Positions 1 through 6,586 of a stretch of DNA of 18,767 nucleotides are shown piece after piece; within the stretch, counting starts at the first letter, position 1, and each line of letters begins with the position of its first letter. A program made the translations under genes and the position numbers. This DNA is from an uncultured Acidimicrobiaceae bacterium (GTDB lineage: Bacteria > Actinomycetota > Acidimicrobiia > Spongiisociales > UBA5794): NCBI GenBank assembly GCA_947258635.1, contig CAMYJM010000004.1, positions 1 through 18,767 on the forward strand. The letters run 5' to 3'. The notes under the pieces were generated by a model. That model was given only the letters and a program-made list of their open reading frames with translations. It did not search any database and was not told the DNA's origin.

Positions 1-39
1 CGCGAGGACTTCATGCTGCCCAACCCCGATGTGAAGTAG
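1..39 (+). CDS. C-terminal end of an unidentified plus-strand gene (partial)
   Basis: Frame 1 is open from the first base and ends at the TAG at 37-39, giving the last twelve residues REDFMLPNPDVK. The rest lies left of the window. Twelve residues do not allow a family call, and an open frame this short can occur by chance. It would be convergent with the ACT-domain gene on the minus strand. The 55 bases between them (40-94) hold nothing that I can recognise, including no clear terminator. Confidence 0.35.
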   Translation, partial: REDFMLPNPDVK

Positions 40-94
40 GCAGTCGCCACCCACCCGATCATCCCCAACGCAGAGAGCGCGCGGTCGGTGCCAC

Positions 95-478
95 TCAGCC
101 GAGCGGCACATCCAGGGCGGCCGCGACCTTGTCCAGGTCGGTGGCTCCGATCACGGCCCGATCGCCGGTGGCCATGTACATGATGTACAGCTTGGCTCCC
201 GCATCGGCCACCTTGCGTGCGATGTCACCTAGTGCGCCCGGTCGTGGGACAAAGTCGACGATGAGCACGGGGCGTCGGTCGAGCGGGATGAATCCGGTGG
301 CCCGTAATGCATCGTCGGCAGCGTCGGCCTCATCGTCGGAGACAACGACATGAACGATACGTCCATCGAGGCGCGGGAATGTGCACGAGGCTTCCATCGG
401 AATGGAAGCCTCGCCGAGGATCTCCCATATCTCGGCTACGGCCCTGTCTTCTCCGACCACAAAAGTGAGGTCTTGCAT
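95..478 (-). CDS. Small tandem ACT-domain protein
   Basis: A 127-residue protein made of two ACT-like beta-alpha-beta units. The first is at about residues 2-60, beginning LTFVVGEDRAVAEIWEIL. The second is at about 69-125, with the typical ACT phrase VDFVPRPGALGDIARKVADAG. No catalytic domain is attached. Free-standing ACT proteins usually bind a small ligand such as an amino acid and act as sensors or regulatory subunits, but the partner and ligand are unknown here. The gene starts 21 bases after the stop of the upstream iolB and is probably co-transcribed with it from the divergent promoter. A weak AAGGGA Shine-Dalgarno precedes the ATG. Inference: a regulatory or accessory protein for the inositol pathway. 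Confident of the fold, unsure of the role. Confidence 0.75.
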   Translation of the reverse strand: MQDLTFVVGEDRAVAEIWEILGEASIPMEASCTFPRLDGRIVHVVVSDDEADAADDALRATGFIPLDRRPVLIVDFVPRPGALGDIARKVADAGAKLYIMYMATGDRAVIGATDLDKVAAALDVPLG

Positions 479-499
479 GGGATTTCCCTTCTTCGTTCG

Positions 500-1354
500 T
501 CAATACCGCGCCGTAGCCAAAGGCAGGCGAGGGTCCGGCTCTAGCTCCTCGAGCGCGGCGCGCGCCCAGGCGTGTACCGGGTCGTCGCAGAAGCGCCAGA
601 CGCGCTCTGGTGACGGACCGGCCATAACATTCAAGTAGTACATGTGGTGTCCCGGGGTTGCGCCAGCCGGGCCGTGGAATCCCCGCGGCACCAGGAAGGT
701 GTCGCCATCACGGACCGTCACGGTTTCGTTGATCGACCCGTCCGACGTGTAGCAACTGAAGAAGCCGGTGCCGTGTGCTCCGGCGATCTTGAAGTAGTAG
801 ATCTCTTCGAGGGCGATCTCGACGTCCGACATCTCATCGTGCTTGTGGGGTGGGTAGGACGACCAGCCGCCCTCGGGAGTGATCACCTCGACGGCTATGA
901 GTTTGTCCGCTTCCCAGACGTCGGCGCTCAAGAAGTTGTTGATCTGCCTGGTGCCGCTGCCGCCGCCGCGGACCTCCACGTTGATGTCTTCTGCAGGTAC
1001 CTGGTAGGGATCGATTTTTCGCGTTGCCTCAGCGCTGCACAAGGCGAACTGCCCTCCGGTGGAGGATGAAATACGGATCTCTGTATCAATCGGTGCATAG
1101 GCAAATCCGCTGATACCGGAGAAGACGCTCTGGCGCCCCGGTATGGCAAAGGTCTTGTCGTCAATCTCGACGTCGCACCCGCCGGACAGCGGCAAGATGG
1201 CAATCTCGGTGGATTCAGTGGCAAGCTCGATGCTCTCATCCGCGGCGAAATCGAGCACCCGTAGACCGCAGTACTCCCAACCGGCCCGGGCCGCGTCGAT
1301 TTCGAGCGAATACCGCCCGTCAGCTGCTGTGCCCGCGGGGTAGAAGAGTTGCAA
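500..1354 (-). CDS. iolB: 5-deoxy-glucuronate isomerase, paralogue 1
   Basis: A 284-residue bicupin-type protein of the IolB (KduI/IolB) family, which converts 5-deoxy-D-glucuronate to 2-deoxy-5-keto-D-gluconate in cytosolic inositol breakdown. The family signature is clear: GGWSSYPPHKHDE supplies two metal-binding histidines, EEIYYF the glutamate and PRGFH a further histidine, followed by MYYLNVMAGP and a C-terminal DPVHAW tail as in classical IolB. A TTG start at 1354 is chosen because GGAG lies five bases upstream and the frame has no better start inside. The operator at 1369-1380 lies just ahead in the presumed leader. It is read away from iolG and followed by the ACT-domain gene. A second IolB is encoded at 17017-17865. 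This copy keeps the more canonical HKHD and DPxHxW features. Confidence 0.9.
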   Translation of the reverse strand: MQLFYPAGTAADGRYSLEIDAARAGWEYCGLRVLDFAADESIELATESTEIAILPLSGGCDVEIDDKTFAIPGRQSVFSGISGFAYAPIDTEIRISSSTGGQFALCSAEATRKIDPYQVPAEDINVEVRGGGSGTRQINNFLSADVWEADKLIAVEVITPEGGWSSYPPHKHDEMSDVEIALEEIYYFKIAGAHGTGFFSCYTSDGSINETVTVRDGDTFLVPRGFHGPAGATPGHHMYYLNVMAGPSPERVWRFCDDPVHAWARAALEELEPDPRLPLATARY

Positions 1355-1368
1355 GATGGCTCCGGTTG

Positions 1369-1380
1369 TGGAACGTTCCA
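1369..1380. promoter_or_regulatory. Operator palindrome, site 1 (minus-strand iolB leader)
   Basis: Perfect 12-bp inverted repeat TGGAACGTTCCA, identical to four other copies in the window. It lies between the presumed minus-strand -10 element (1394-1399) and the iolB TTG start (1354), close to positions +7 to +18 of the transcript, where a bound protein would block elongation. A central CG within an A/T-flanked palindrome is typical of LacI-family operators. The regulator itself is not in the window. Confidence 0.85.
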
Positions 1381-1393
1381 GTCGACCGGCAAC

Positions 1394-1420
1394 CTAATAT
1401 CACGGAACTGGCACTGTCAA
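1394..1420 (-). promoter_or_regulatory. Presumed promoter for iolB and the ACT gene
   Basis: On the minus strand, a perfect TTGACA (complement of 1415-1420) is followed after 15 bases by TATTAG (complement of 1394-1399). The spacing is short for a housekeeping sigma promoter but both boxes are good. The predicted start is near 1387, just upstream of operator site 1. It mirrors the arrangement on the other strand at 1466-1517. Confidence 0.6.
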
Positions 1421-1465
1421 CGTTGTGGGCCCCCAAAGCCCGGGTCTCGTCGGGGCGAGATTCGC

Positions 1466-1493
1466 TTGACAGCGGGTTGCGAGACCGTATACC
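1466..1493 (+). promoter_or_regulatory. Presumed promoter for the iolG-iolE-ABC operon
   Basis: TTGACA at 1466-1471 and TATACC at 1488-1493, separated by 16 bases, match the housekeeping consensus well. Transcription would start near 1500, placing operator site 2 (1506-1517) at about +6 to +17. A weaker alternative -10, TATCGT at 1528-1533, sits 16 bases after the left half of the operator. Confidence 0.65.
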
Positions 1494-1505
1494 GTGCTCC
1501 GATGT

Positions 1506-1517
1506 TGGAACGTTCCA
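1506..1517. promoter_or_regulatory. Operator palindrome, site 2 (iolG leader)
   Basis: Second perfect TGGAACGTTCCA, preceded by T so that the left arm reads TTGGAAC. It follows the plus-strand -10 by 12 bases and lies upstream of the iolG start. Its centre is 137 bases from the centre of site 1, close to 13 turns of B-DNA, so two bound dimers would face the same side and could be bridged by a tetramer. Confidence 0.85.
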
Positions 1518-1554
1518 CTTTCGACCGTATCGTGCGATTCGGCGGAGGTGCCTG

Positions 1555-1569
1555 ATGGGAGACGGATGA
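1555..1569 (+). other. Possible four-codon leader ORF overlapping iolG start
   Basis: The strongest Shine-Dalgarno in the leader, GGAGGTG at 1544-1550, is positioned not for iolG but for an ATG at 1555 that reads Met-Gly-Asp-Gly and stops at TGA 1567-1569. That stop overlaps the iolG ATG (1566-1568) in an ATGA arrangement, so the mini-ORF could couple ribosome loading to iolG. It may be fortuitous. Confidence 0.3.
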
Positions 1570-2555
1570 GGGCCGGTCTTATTGGTGCGGGACGGATTGG
1601 AGATTTCCACGGTCGAACGCTGGCAAATCACCCCGAGGTGACGCAGGTCATCGTTACCGATCCCTTGCCAGATCGGGCCACGGCGCTGGCCGCCGACATC
1701 GGCGGGACGGCAGTAGCCAGCGTTGATTCGATGCTTTCCGATATCGATGTCATGGTCGTGGCCGCGGCCACCGATGCCCACGCCCCGATGATGCATCTTG
1801 CTGCGGAGACAGGTCTTCCCGTCTTCTGCGAGAAGCCCATTGCAGTCGACCTGGCGGCAACCGACGCGGTCGTCAAACATGTTCGCGAAAAGGAGATTCC
1901 GGCACAGATCGGATTCCAACGTCGATTTGATGCCGGCTACCGGGCGGCCAAGGCGCTGGTCGACGACGGAACGCTTGGCCACCTCTACTCGTTGCGCACC
2001 ACAACCCACGATTACGAGCCGCCACCACCCGGCTACCACGACACGGGTATCTACCGTGATACCCAGATTCACGATTTCGACATCGTTCGATTCGTGACGG
2101 GGCAGGAAGTTGTCGAGGTCTATGCCGACGGCTTCACCACGACGATGGAGCCTTTCGGCCCGGACAGGCCAGTTGACACCGGAGTCGTCATCCTGACCCT
2201 CACCGAAGGCACCCGAGCCCTGATGTCGGGTGTTCGACATGATCCCGTCGGCCACGACGTGCGGATGGAGCTGTTTGGCTCCCGTGACAGCGTCGGCGTG
2301 GGGCTCGAGCCCGAACTCCCGCTTCGTTCCGTCGAGCCGGGAGTAGCCGGACCTGCGGAACCCACCCCCAAGACTTTTCTCGATCGCTTCGGCCCAGCCT
2401 ATCGCGCCGAAATCGATCGATTCGTCGATGTCGCCCTGGGGCGCGCGCCAAGCCCTTGTACGCCAGAGGATGCTCGAGAAGCACTACGGATCGCCATCGC
2501 CTGCGATAAATCGCGTGCCGAGCATCGGCCAGTCCGAATGGAGGAGGTTATATGA
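1566..2555 (+). CDS. iolG: Inositol 2-dehydrogenase (Gfo/Idh/MocA family)
   Basis: Oxidises myo-inositol (or an isomer) to 2-keto-myo-inositol with NAD, the first pathway step, in the cytosol. The 329-residue protein has an N-terminal Rossmann fold with GAGRIG at residues 7-12, the FCEKP motif with catalytic Lys90, and the Asp165...His169 pair in YRDTQIHDFDIVR. This matches the Lys/Asp/His arrangement of known inositol dehydrogenases, and GFQRRFDAGY is also typical. The ATG at 1566 is preferred because an upstream in-frame ATG at 1494 would put the operator and promoter start point inside the gene; GGGAG lies close upstream. The stop overlaps the iolE start (ATGA). It is the first gene of the operon that continues into the ABC transporter. 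The stereoisomer preference cannot be read from sequence. Confidence 0.9.
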   Translation: MRAGLIGAGRIGDFHGRTLANHPEVTQVIVTDPLPDRATALAADIGGTAVASVDSMLSDIDVMVVAAATDAHAPMMHLAAETGLPVFCEKPIAVDLAATDAVVKHVREKEIPAQIGFQRRFDAGYRAAKALVDDGTLGHLYSLRTTTHDYEPPPPGYHDTGIYRDTQIHDFDIVRFVTGQEVVEVYADGFTTTMEPFGPDRPVDTGVVILTLTEGTRALMSGVRHDPVGHDVRMELFGSRDSVGVGLEPELPLRSVEPGVAGPAEPTPKTFLDRFGPAYRAEIDRFVDVALGRAPSPCTPEDAREALRIAIACDKSRAEHRPVRMEEVI

Positions 2556-3433
2556 CCAGCATGATGTCGCGCATAGCGGGAGCTCCGATTACGTGGGGGG
2601 TCGACGGGTCCCCCGGGTGGGGTTACCTAATGGATGCCGACCGAGTTCTCGAGGAGATGGCCGAAGTCGGGTTGCGTGCGACCGAGCTTGGGCCCGACGG
2701 CTATCTGCCGGCTGATCCCGGCGAGCTCCACGCGAAACTCGACAACTACGAACTCGAACTTGTCGGCGGTTTCGTTCCGGCTGTGCTCCATCACCCGGAG
2801 CGGGCCGAGAAGGAACTGGGCTATGTACGCCGCGCCTCGCGCACCCTGGCAGGGTGTGGAGCGAGTGTGCTCGTGCTCGGTCCCGGATCGGGATTAGATG
2901 GCTACGACACCTCGATCGAGATGTCGGAGCGCGAGTGGTCCTCCTTCCTGGATAACCTGAAGCAGGTGATAGAACTTGCGGCCGACGAGGGCCTGACGGT
3001 GGCACTTCACCAGCACTGGGGCATGGCGATTGAGAAGCAGCGTCACGTGGAGCGTCTCATCGCCGAAAGCGACGTCGCGTTCTGCCTGGACACGGGTCAT
3101 CTATATCTAGGCGGTGTCGATCCGGTTGCCATTGCTCGGGCGGCACAAGGGCGGGTAGCACACGTCCACCTCAAGGATGTCGATCGCCAGATGGCGGAAC
3201 AGGTGAGGAACGGCGAGCTGCCGTTCCGGCAAGCCGTCATCGACGGGATCTTCAAACCGCTTGGATTCGGTGACATCGATATCGCGGAATTCATACGCAC
3301 TCTGGAGGACTCCGGCTTCGCCGGCTGGTACGTTCTCGAGCAAGACAAGGTCCTCGACGCTGATCCGATGCCGGGAAAGGGACCGATCGAGGACGCCAAG
3401 CGAAGCTTTGAATTCCTAAAGGCACTTGCATAG
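2552..3433 (+). CDS. iolE: Inosose (2-keto-myo-inositol) dehydratase
   Basis: A 293-residue xylose-isomerase-like TIM-barrel protein. The N-terminal phrase GAPITWGVDGSPGWGYLMDADRVLEEMAEVG is split here only for description and is typical of IolE, as are ALHQHWG, FCLDTGHLYLGGVDP and VAHVHLKDVD, which supply metal ligands and substrate contacts. The C-terminal part GGxx-type GIFKPLGFGDIDIAEF is also family-like. IolE removes water from 2-keto-myo-inositol to give the cyclohexane-dione substrate of IolD. The ATG overlaps the iolG stop, and a strong AGGAGG at 2542-2547 stands four bases before it, so translation is coupled yet independently strong. Length fits the family. Two hairpins follow the stop. 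A general sugar-phosphate isomerase role is possible but less likely given the neighbours. Confidence 0.88.
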   Translation: MTSMMSRIAGAPITWGVDGSPGWGYLMDADRVLEEMAEVGLRATELGPDGYLPADPGELHAKLDNYELELVGGFVPAVLHHPERAEKELGYVRRASRTLAGCGASVLVLGPGSGLDGYDTSIEMSEREWSSFLDNLKQVIELAADEGLTVALHQHWGMAIEKQRHVERLIAESDVAFCLDTGHLYLGGVDPVAIARAAQGRVAHVHLKDVDRQMAEQVRNGELPFRQAVIDGIFKPLGFGDIDIAEFIRTLEDSGFAGWYVLEQDKVLDADPMPGKGPIEDAKRSFEFLKALA

Positions 3434-3441
3434 GAAGGTTT

Positions 3442-3490
3442 GTCCCGGCGGCAACCGCTGCCGGGACGAAAGACCCACTGTTGGTGGGTC
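3442..3490 (+). other. Tandem intercistronic hairpins before the binding-protein gene
   Basis: An 11-bp stem (3442-3452 with 3457-3467, one G-T wobble, loop AACC) is followed by a 7-bp stem (3472-3478 with 3484-3490, loop TGTTG). Neither has a following T-tract, so they are unlikely to be efficient terminators. They separate iolE from the binding-protein gene and could protect or process the mRNA there. Confidence 0.6.
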
Positions 3491-3514
3491 ACAAGACGGA
3501 GAAGGAAGAAGGAT

Positions 3515-4537
3515 ATGAAGAAAAGAATGTGGCCAGCGCTCCTGCTGGCATTTGCCCTAGTTGTAGCCGCTTGCGGCGGCGATGATGCGGCAACAACCAC
3601 CGCGGCTGGTGGAGATGACGGCGCAACAACAACAGCTGCATCCGGTGACGCGGTAACCCAGCGCAGCTTGCGCTTTGTTGTAGTTTCCCACGGTCAAGCA
3701 TCCGACCCGTTCTGGTCGGTTGCAGCCAATGGTGTCAGCGATGCCGCCGATGACATGGGTGTCACCGTCGAGTACCAAGCGCCTGGCACGTTCGACATGG
3801 TCGAGATGAGCCAGATCATCGACGCGGCCGTCGCTTCGCAGCCCGACGGGCTGGTTGTGACGATCCCCGATGCTGCTGCTCTTGGGGATTCGATCCGTGC
3901 GGCCGTTGCCGCCGGAATCCCGGTCATTTCGATGAACTCGGGTAGCGATGCGTTCGCCGACCTTGGCGTGCTGGTCCATGTCGGCCAGACGGAGTACGAA
4001 GCCGGTCTCATTGCCGGTCAGAGGTTCAAGGCCGAAGGTGTCGGTAGCGCTATCTGCGTCAACCAGGAAGTCGGCAACACGGCGCTCGACGACCGTTGCC
4101 AGGGCTTCGAAGATGGGCTCGAGGTCGACGTCAACGTCATTCCGGTGGACCTGTCTGATCCGACCGGTACGCAGGAAACGGTTTCTGGTTCACTCCAGGC
4201 CAACCCTGTTGACGGCATCCTGACCCTGGGCCCGACCGGTGCCATGCCGACCTTGGCTGCGCTGACGGACAGCGGCCAGCTGGGAACAATCAAGTTCGCC
4301 ACGTTTGACATGTCTCCAGAGGTTCTGGCAGCAATTGTTGATGGCGACATGCTGTTTGCTATCGATCAGGCGCAGTATCTGCAGGGTTATCTGCCGGTCG
4401 TGCTGCTGACCAAGTTCTCTGAGACGGGAGCTCTGCCACTCGGCAGTGTCGATCGTGTCATCTTGACTGGTCCGCAGATCGTGACCAGCGACGTCGCAGG
4501 CGATGTAATCGAGTACTCGGAGCAAGGCCTCCGCTAA
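3515..4537 (+). CDS. Sugar/cyclitol ABC transporter substrate-binding lipoprotein
   Basis: A 340-residue type I periplasmic binding protein (RbsB-like, Peripla_BP_4). It begins with a lipoprotein signal, MKKRMWPALLLAFALVVAAC, with lipidated Cys20 in the lipobox VAAC. A flexible Gly/Asp/Thr/Ala-rich linker (about residues 21-47) follows, then the ligand-binding lobes starting at LRFVVVSHGQASDPFW. ATG 3515 is chosen over an in-frame start at 3440 because it gives a proper signal peptide and has GGAAGAAGG just upstream. The 3440 start would translate through the hairpins. By position after iolG-iolE it should deliver an inositol to the membrane permease. The ligand is inferred from context, and other sugars are possible. 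It is expected to be more abundant than the permease because of the hairpin downstream at 4550-4577. Confidence 0.87.
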   Translation: MKKRMWPALLLAFALVVAACGGDDAATTTAAGGDDGATTTAASGDAVTQRSLRFVVVSHGQASDPFWSVAANGVSDAADDMGVTVEYQAPGTFDMVEMSQIIDAAVASQPDGLVVTIPDAAALGDSIRAAVAAGIPVISMNSGSDAFADLGVLVHVGQTEYEAGLIAGQRFKAEGVGSAICVNQEVGNTALDDRCQGFEDGLEVDVNVIPVDLSDPTGTQETVSGSLQANPVDGILTLGPTGAMPTLAALTDSGQLGTIKFATFDMSPEVLAAIVDGDMLFAIDQAQYLQGYLPVVLLTKFSETGALPLGSVDRVILTGPQIVTSDVAGDVIEYSEQGLR

Positions 4538-4549
4538 CCGGATGAACTG

Positions 4550-4584
4550 GCTGGGACCCGCTACGGCGGGTCCCAGCTTTATTT
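4550..4584 (+). terminator. Intrinsic terminator/attenuator between binding protein and permease
   Basis: A perfect 12-bp stem (4550-4561 with 4566-4577) closes a TACG tetraloop, a very stable UNCG-type loop in RNA, and is followed directly by TTTATTT (4578-4584). It lies inside the ABC operon, so it probably terminates part of the transcripts and keeps the binding protein in excess over permease and ATPase. It may also shield the 3' end of the upstream message. Confidence 0.8.
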
Positions 4585-4606
4585 GCGACAACGGAGGGAG
4601 AATTGC

Positions 4607-5683
4607 GTGACCACTGAAACGGCGCCGGCAACAGCGCCGGCACCACCAAGCGACGAAAGAGTCAGGAAGGTCGGGGCTCTGAGCCGACTGCTGGTTCGTC
4701 CTGAGGTCGGGGCGATCGCCGGAACGGCCCTGATCTGGCTGTTCTTTGCCATTGTCGCTTGGGACAACAACTTTGCGAGCTGGGTGACGACGGCGGCGAT
4801 TATCAACCGGGCGGCGCCGCTTGGCATTCTTGCCATTGCAGTCGCGCTGCTCATGATCGGCGGCGAGTTCGATCTGTCGATCGGTTCGATTGTCGGCTTC
4901 GCCGGTATGACCATCATGATTCTGGTCTTTCCGACCGAGGGTGGCGGGTTTGGCTGGTCGCTGTGGCCGGCGATCCTCGTTGCGCTTGTCTTTGCGATGG
5001 CGATTGGTTTGTTCAATGGATGGTTGGTGATAGCAACCAAGTTGCCATCATTCATCATCACACTCGGAACGCTATTTGTCTTCCGCGGCTTGACCATCGC
5101 GGTAACCCGACTCATGACGAATCGCACCCAGCTGGGTGGTGCCGACGAGGTCTCTGGTTTCGGGCTGGCCGACACGTTGTTTGCATCCGAAATCAAGGTG
5201 TTTGGAGCATCATTCAGAATCTCCATCATTTGGTGGATCGGACTGACCGCGCTGGCGACCTGGATTCTGCTGCGAACCAAGCAAGGCAACTGGATCTTCG
5301 GGTCCGGTGGCGATGCGAACGCAGCCCGCAACCAGGGTGTGCCAGTGAGCCGAACCAAGATCGCACTCTTCATGACGACGGCGTTTGCCGGCTTCTTGGT
5401 GGCGATGATTCAGGTTGTGCAATTCACCGGCGCCGACACCCTGCGCGGCAGGCAACAGGAGTTCTTTGCGATCATTGCGGTGGTCATCGGCGGCACCCTG
5501 CTCACCGGTGGCTACGGATCAGCGATCGGTGCGTTCTTTGGCGCATTGATCTTTGCGATGGTGCAGCAGGGCATCATCATCACCGGTGTCGATGGTGACT
5601 GGTTCCAGGTCTTCGTTGGCGGAATCCTCATCATCGCCGTGATCTTCAACAATTTCGTCCGAGCGAAGGCGGCACAACGATGA
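4607..5683 (+). CDS. Sugar/cyclitol ABC transporter permease
   Basis: A 358-residue inner-membrane permease of the RbsC/XylH type (BPD_transp_2). After an Ala/Pro-rich cytoplasmic tail of about 30 residues there are multiple hydrophobic segments. Family landmarks are GGEFDLSIGS at 85-94, GTLFVFRGLT, and GADTLRGRQQEFFAIIAVV from residue 275, followed by GGTLLTGGYGS, which is the region contacting the ATPase. GTG 4607 is chosen because GGAGGGAG (4593-4600) lies six bases upstream. A longer frame from 4583 would start inside the terminator T-tract. Only one permease gene is present, so the channel is probably a homodimer. The stop overlaps the ATPase start (ATGA). It works with the preceding lipoprotein and following ATPase; substrate inferred from context. 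Confidence 0.88.
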   Translation: MTTETAPATAPAPPSDERVRKVGALSRLLVRPEVGAIAGTALIWLFFAIVAWDNNFASWVTTAAIINRAAPLGILAIAVALLMIGGEFDLSIGSIVGFAGMTIMILVFPTEGGGFGWSLWPAILVALVFAMAIGLFNGWLVIATKLPSFIITLGTLFVFRGLTIAVTRLMTNRTQLGGADEVSGFGLADTLFASEIKVFGASFRISIIWWIGLTALATWILLRTKQGNWIFGSGGDANAARNQGVPVSRTKIALFMTTAFAGFLVAMIQVVQFTGADTLRGRQQEFFAIIAVVIGGTLLTGGYGSAIGAFFGALIFAMVQQGIIITGVDGDWFQVFVGGILIIAVIFNNFVRAKAAQR

Positions 5684-6546
5684 GTGGCAACGGTACCCCC
5701 CTGTTGGAAATCAAGAACGTCTCCAAGTTCTTTGGAAGCGTCATCGCTATCCAGGACGTTTCGGCATTTGTTCGTGCCGGCGAAGTGACTTGCTTGCTCG
5801 GTGATAACGGCGCCGGCAAGTCGACACTGATCAAGGTGCTGGCCGGGGTCCACAAGCCAACCGAAGGCGAGTACTTCTTCGACGGTCAGCCGATGAACTT
5901 CAGCTCACCGCGCGACGCCTTGGACCACGGAGTCGCGACCGTTTATCAGGATCTCGCCATGATCCCGTTGATGGCGGTCTGGCGGAACTTCTTCCTGGGT
6001 GCGGAACCCACCAAGGGTTGGGGTCCGTTCAAGCGCTACGACGTTGATTTCGCCAAAGAGACCTCAATTAGCGAGCTCGGCAAGATGGGAATCGACATTC
6101 GTGACCCCGACCAAACGGTCGGGACTCTGTCGGGTGGCGAACGCCAGTCTGTGGCAATTGCCCGTGCGGTCTACTTCGGCGCCAAGGTGCTGATCCTCGA
6201 CGAGCCGACTGCGGCTCTCGGTGTCAAGCAAGCTGGTGTGGTCCTCAAGTACATCTTGCAGGCGAGGAACCGTGGCATTGGCGTGATCTTCATCACCCAC
6301 AACCCGCACCACGCCTATCCGGTCGCGGACCACTTCGTGATTCTGCGACGGGGAACGGTTTACGGCGATTACACGAAGGAAGAACTCCCGCTCGAGCAGC
6401 TGGTCCAGATGATGGCCGGCGGTGCCGATCTCGAGGTACTTCAGCACGAGCTGGAGGCAGCCTCACGCGAGGGCGAAGAGGGAGCCGACGTATTGGCCGA
6501 GACGGCCAAGAAGATCGGCTCGGAATTGGAAGAGCTCGGAGAATAG
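5680..6546 (+). CDS. Sugar/cyclitol ABC transporter ATP-binding protein
   Basis: A 288-residue single nucleotide-binding domain. Walker A is GDNGAGKST (41-49), the Q-loop glutamine is Gln90 in VYQD, the signature is LSGGERQ (150-156), Walker B is VLILDEPT (170-177) and the H-loop is His207 in ITHN. In the RbsC-permease class the ATPase is often a tandem RbsA-type fusion of about 500 residues. This one is a single domain, as in FrcA-type systems, so a homodimer is expected. The C-terminal tail of roughly 35 residues is acidic and probably helical or coiled. The start overlaps the permease stop by four bases. It is the last gene of the iolG operon and faces the minus-strand peptidase-like gene. 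Confidence 0.9.
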   Translation: MSGNGTPLLEIKNVSKFFGSVIAIQDVSAFVRAGEVTCLLGDNGAGKSTLIKVLAGVHKPTEGEYFFDGQPMNFSSPRDALDHGVATVYQDLAMIPLMAVWRNFFLGAEPTKGWGPFKRYDVDFAKETSISELGKMGIDIRDPDQTVGTLSGGERQSVAIARAVYFGAKVLILDEPTAALGVKQAGVVLKYILQARNRGIGVIFITHNPHHAYPVADHFVILRRGTVYGDYTKEELPLEQLVQMMAGGADLEVLQHELEAASREGEEGADVLAETAKKIGSELEELGE

Positions 6547-6548
6547 AA

Positions 6549-6586
6549 CGTGACCGGGTCGTGATCGGGCGTGATGTCCGGTCACG
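6549..6586. terminator. Possible bidirectional terminator stem
   Basis: CGTGACCGG (6549-6557) pairs with CCGGTCACG (6578-6586), a 9-bp stem with a 20-base loop, between the ATPase stop and the convergent minus-strand gene, whose stop codon (6582-6584) lies within the right arm. There is no clear T-tract on either strand, so termination is only suggested by position. Confidence 0.4.

Noticed and set aside
1320..2255. Long minus-strand ORF of 311 codons
   Set aside because: It lies antisense to iolG, overlaps the iolB start and both operators, and its product has no recognisable domain. It is a by-product of GC-rich codon use.
3575..3655. Repetitive GAT/ACA/GCA-rich segment, first read as a possible short repeat array
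   Set aside because: It encodes the flexible linker after the lipoprotein cysteine, a common feature of actinobacterial binding proteins.
4579..5373. Minus-strand ORF of 264 codons
   Set aside because: Mirror of the hydrophobic permease codons; Ser/Pro/Ile-rich with no domain.
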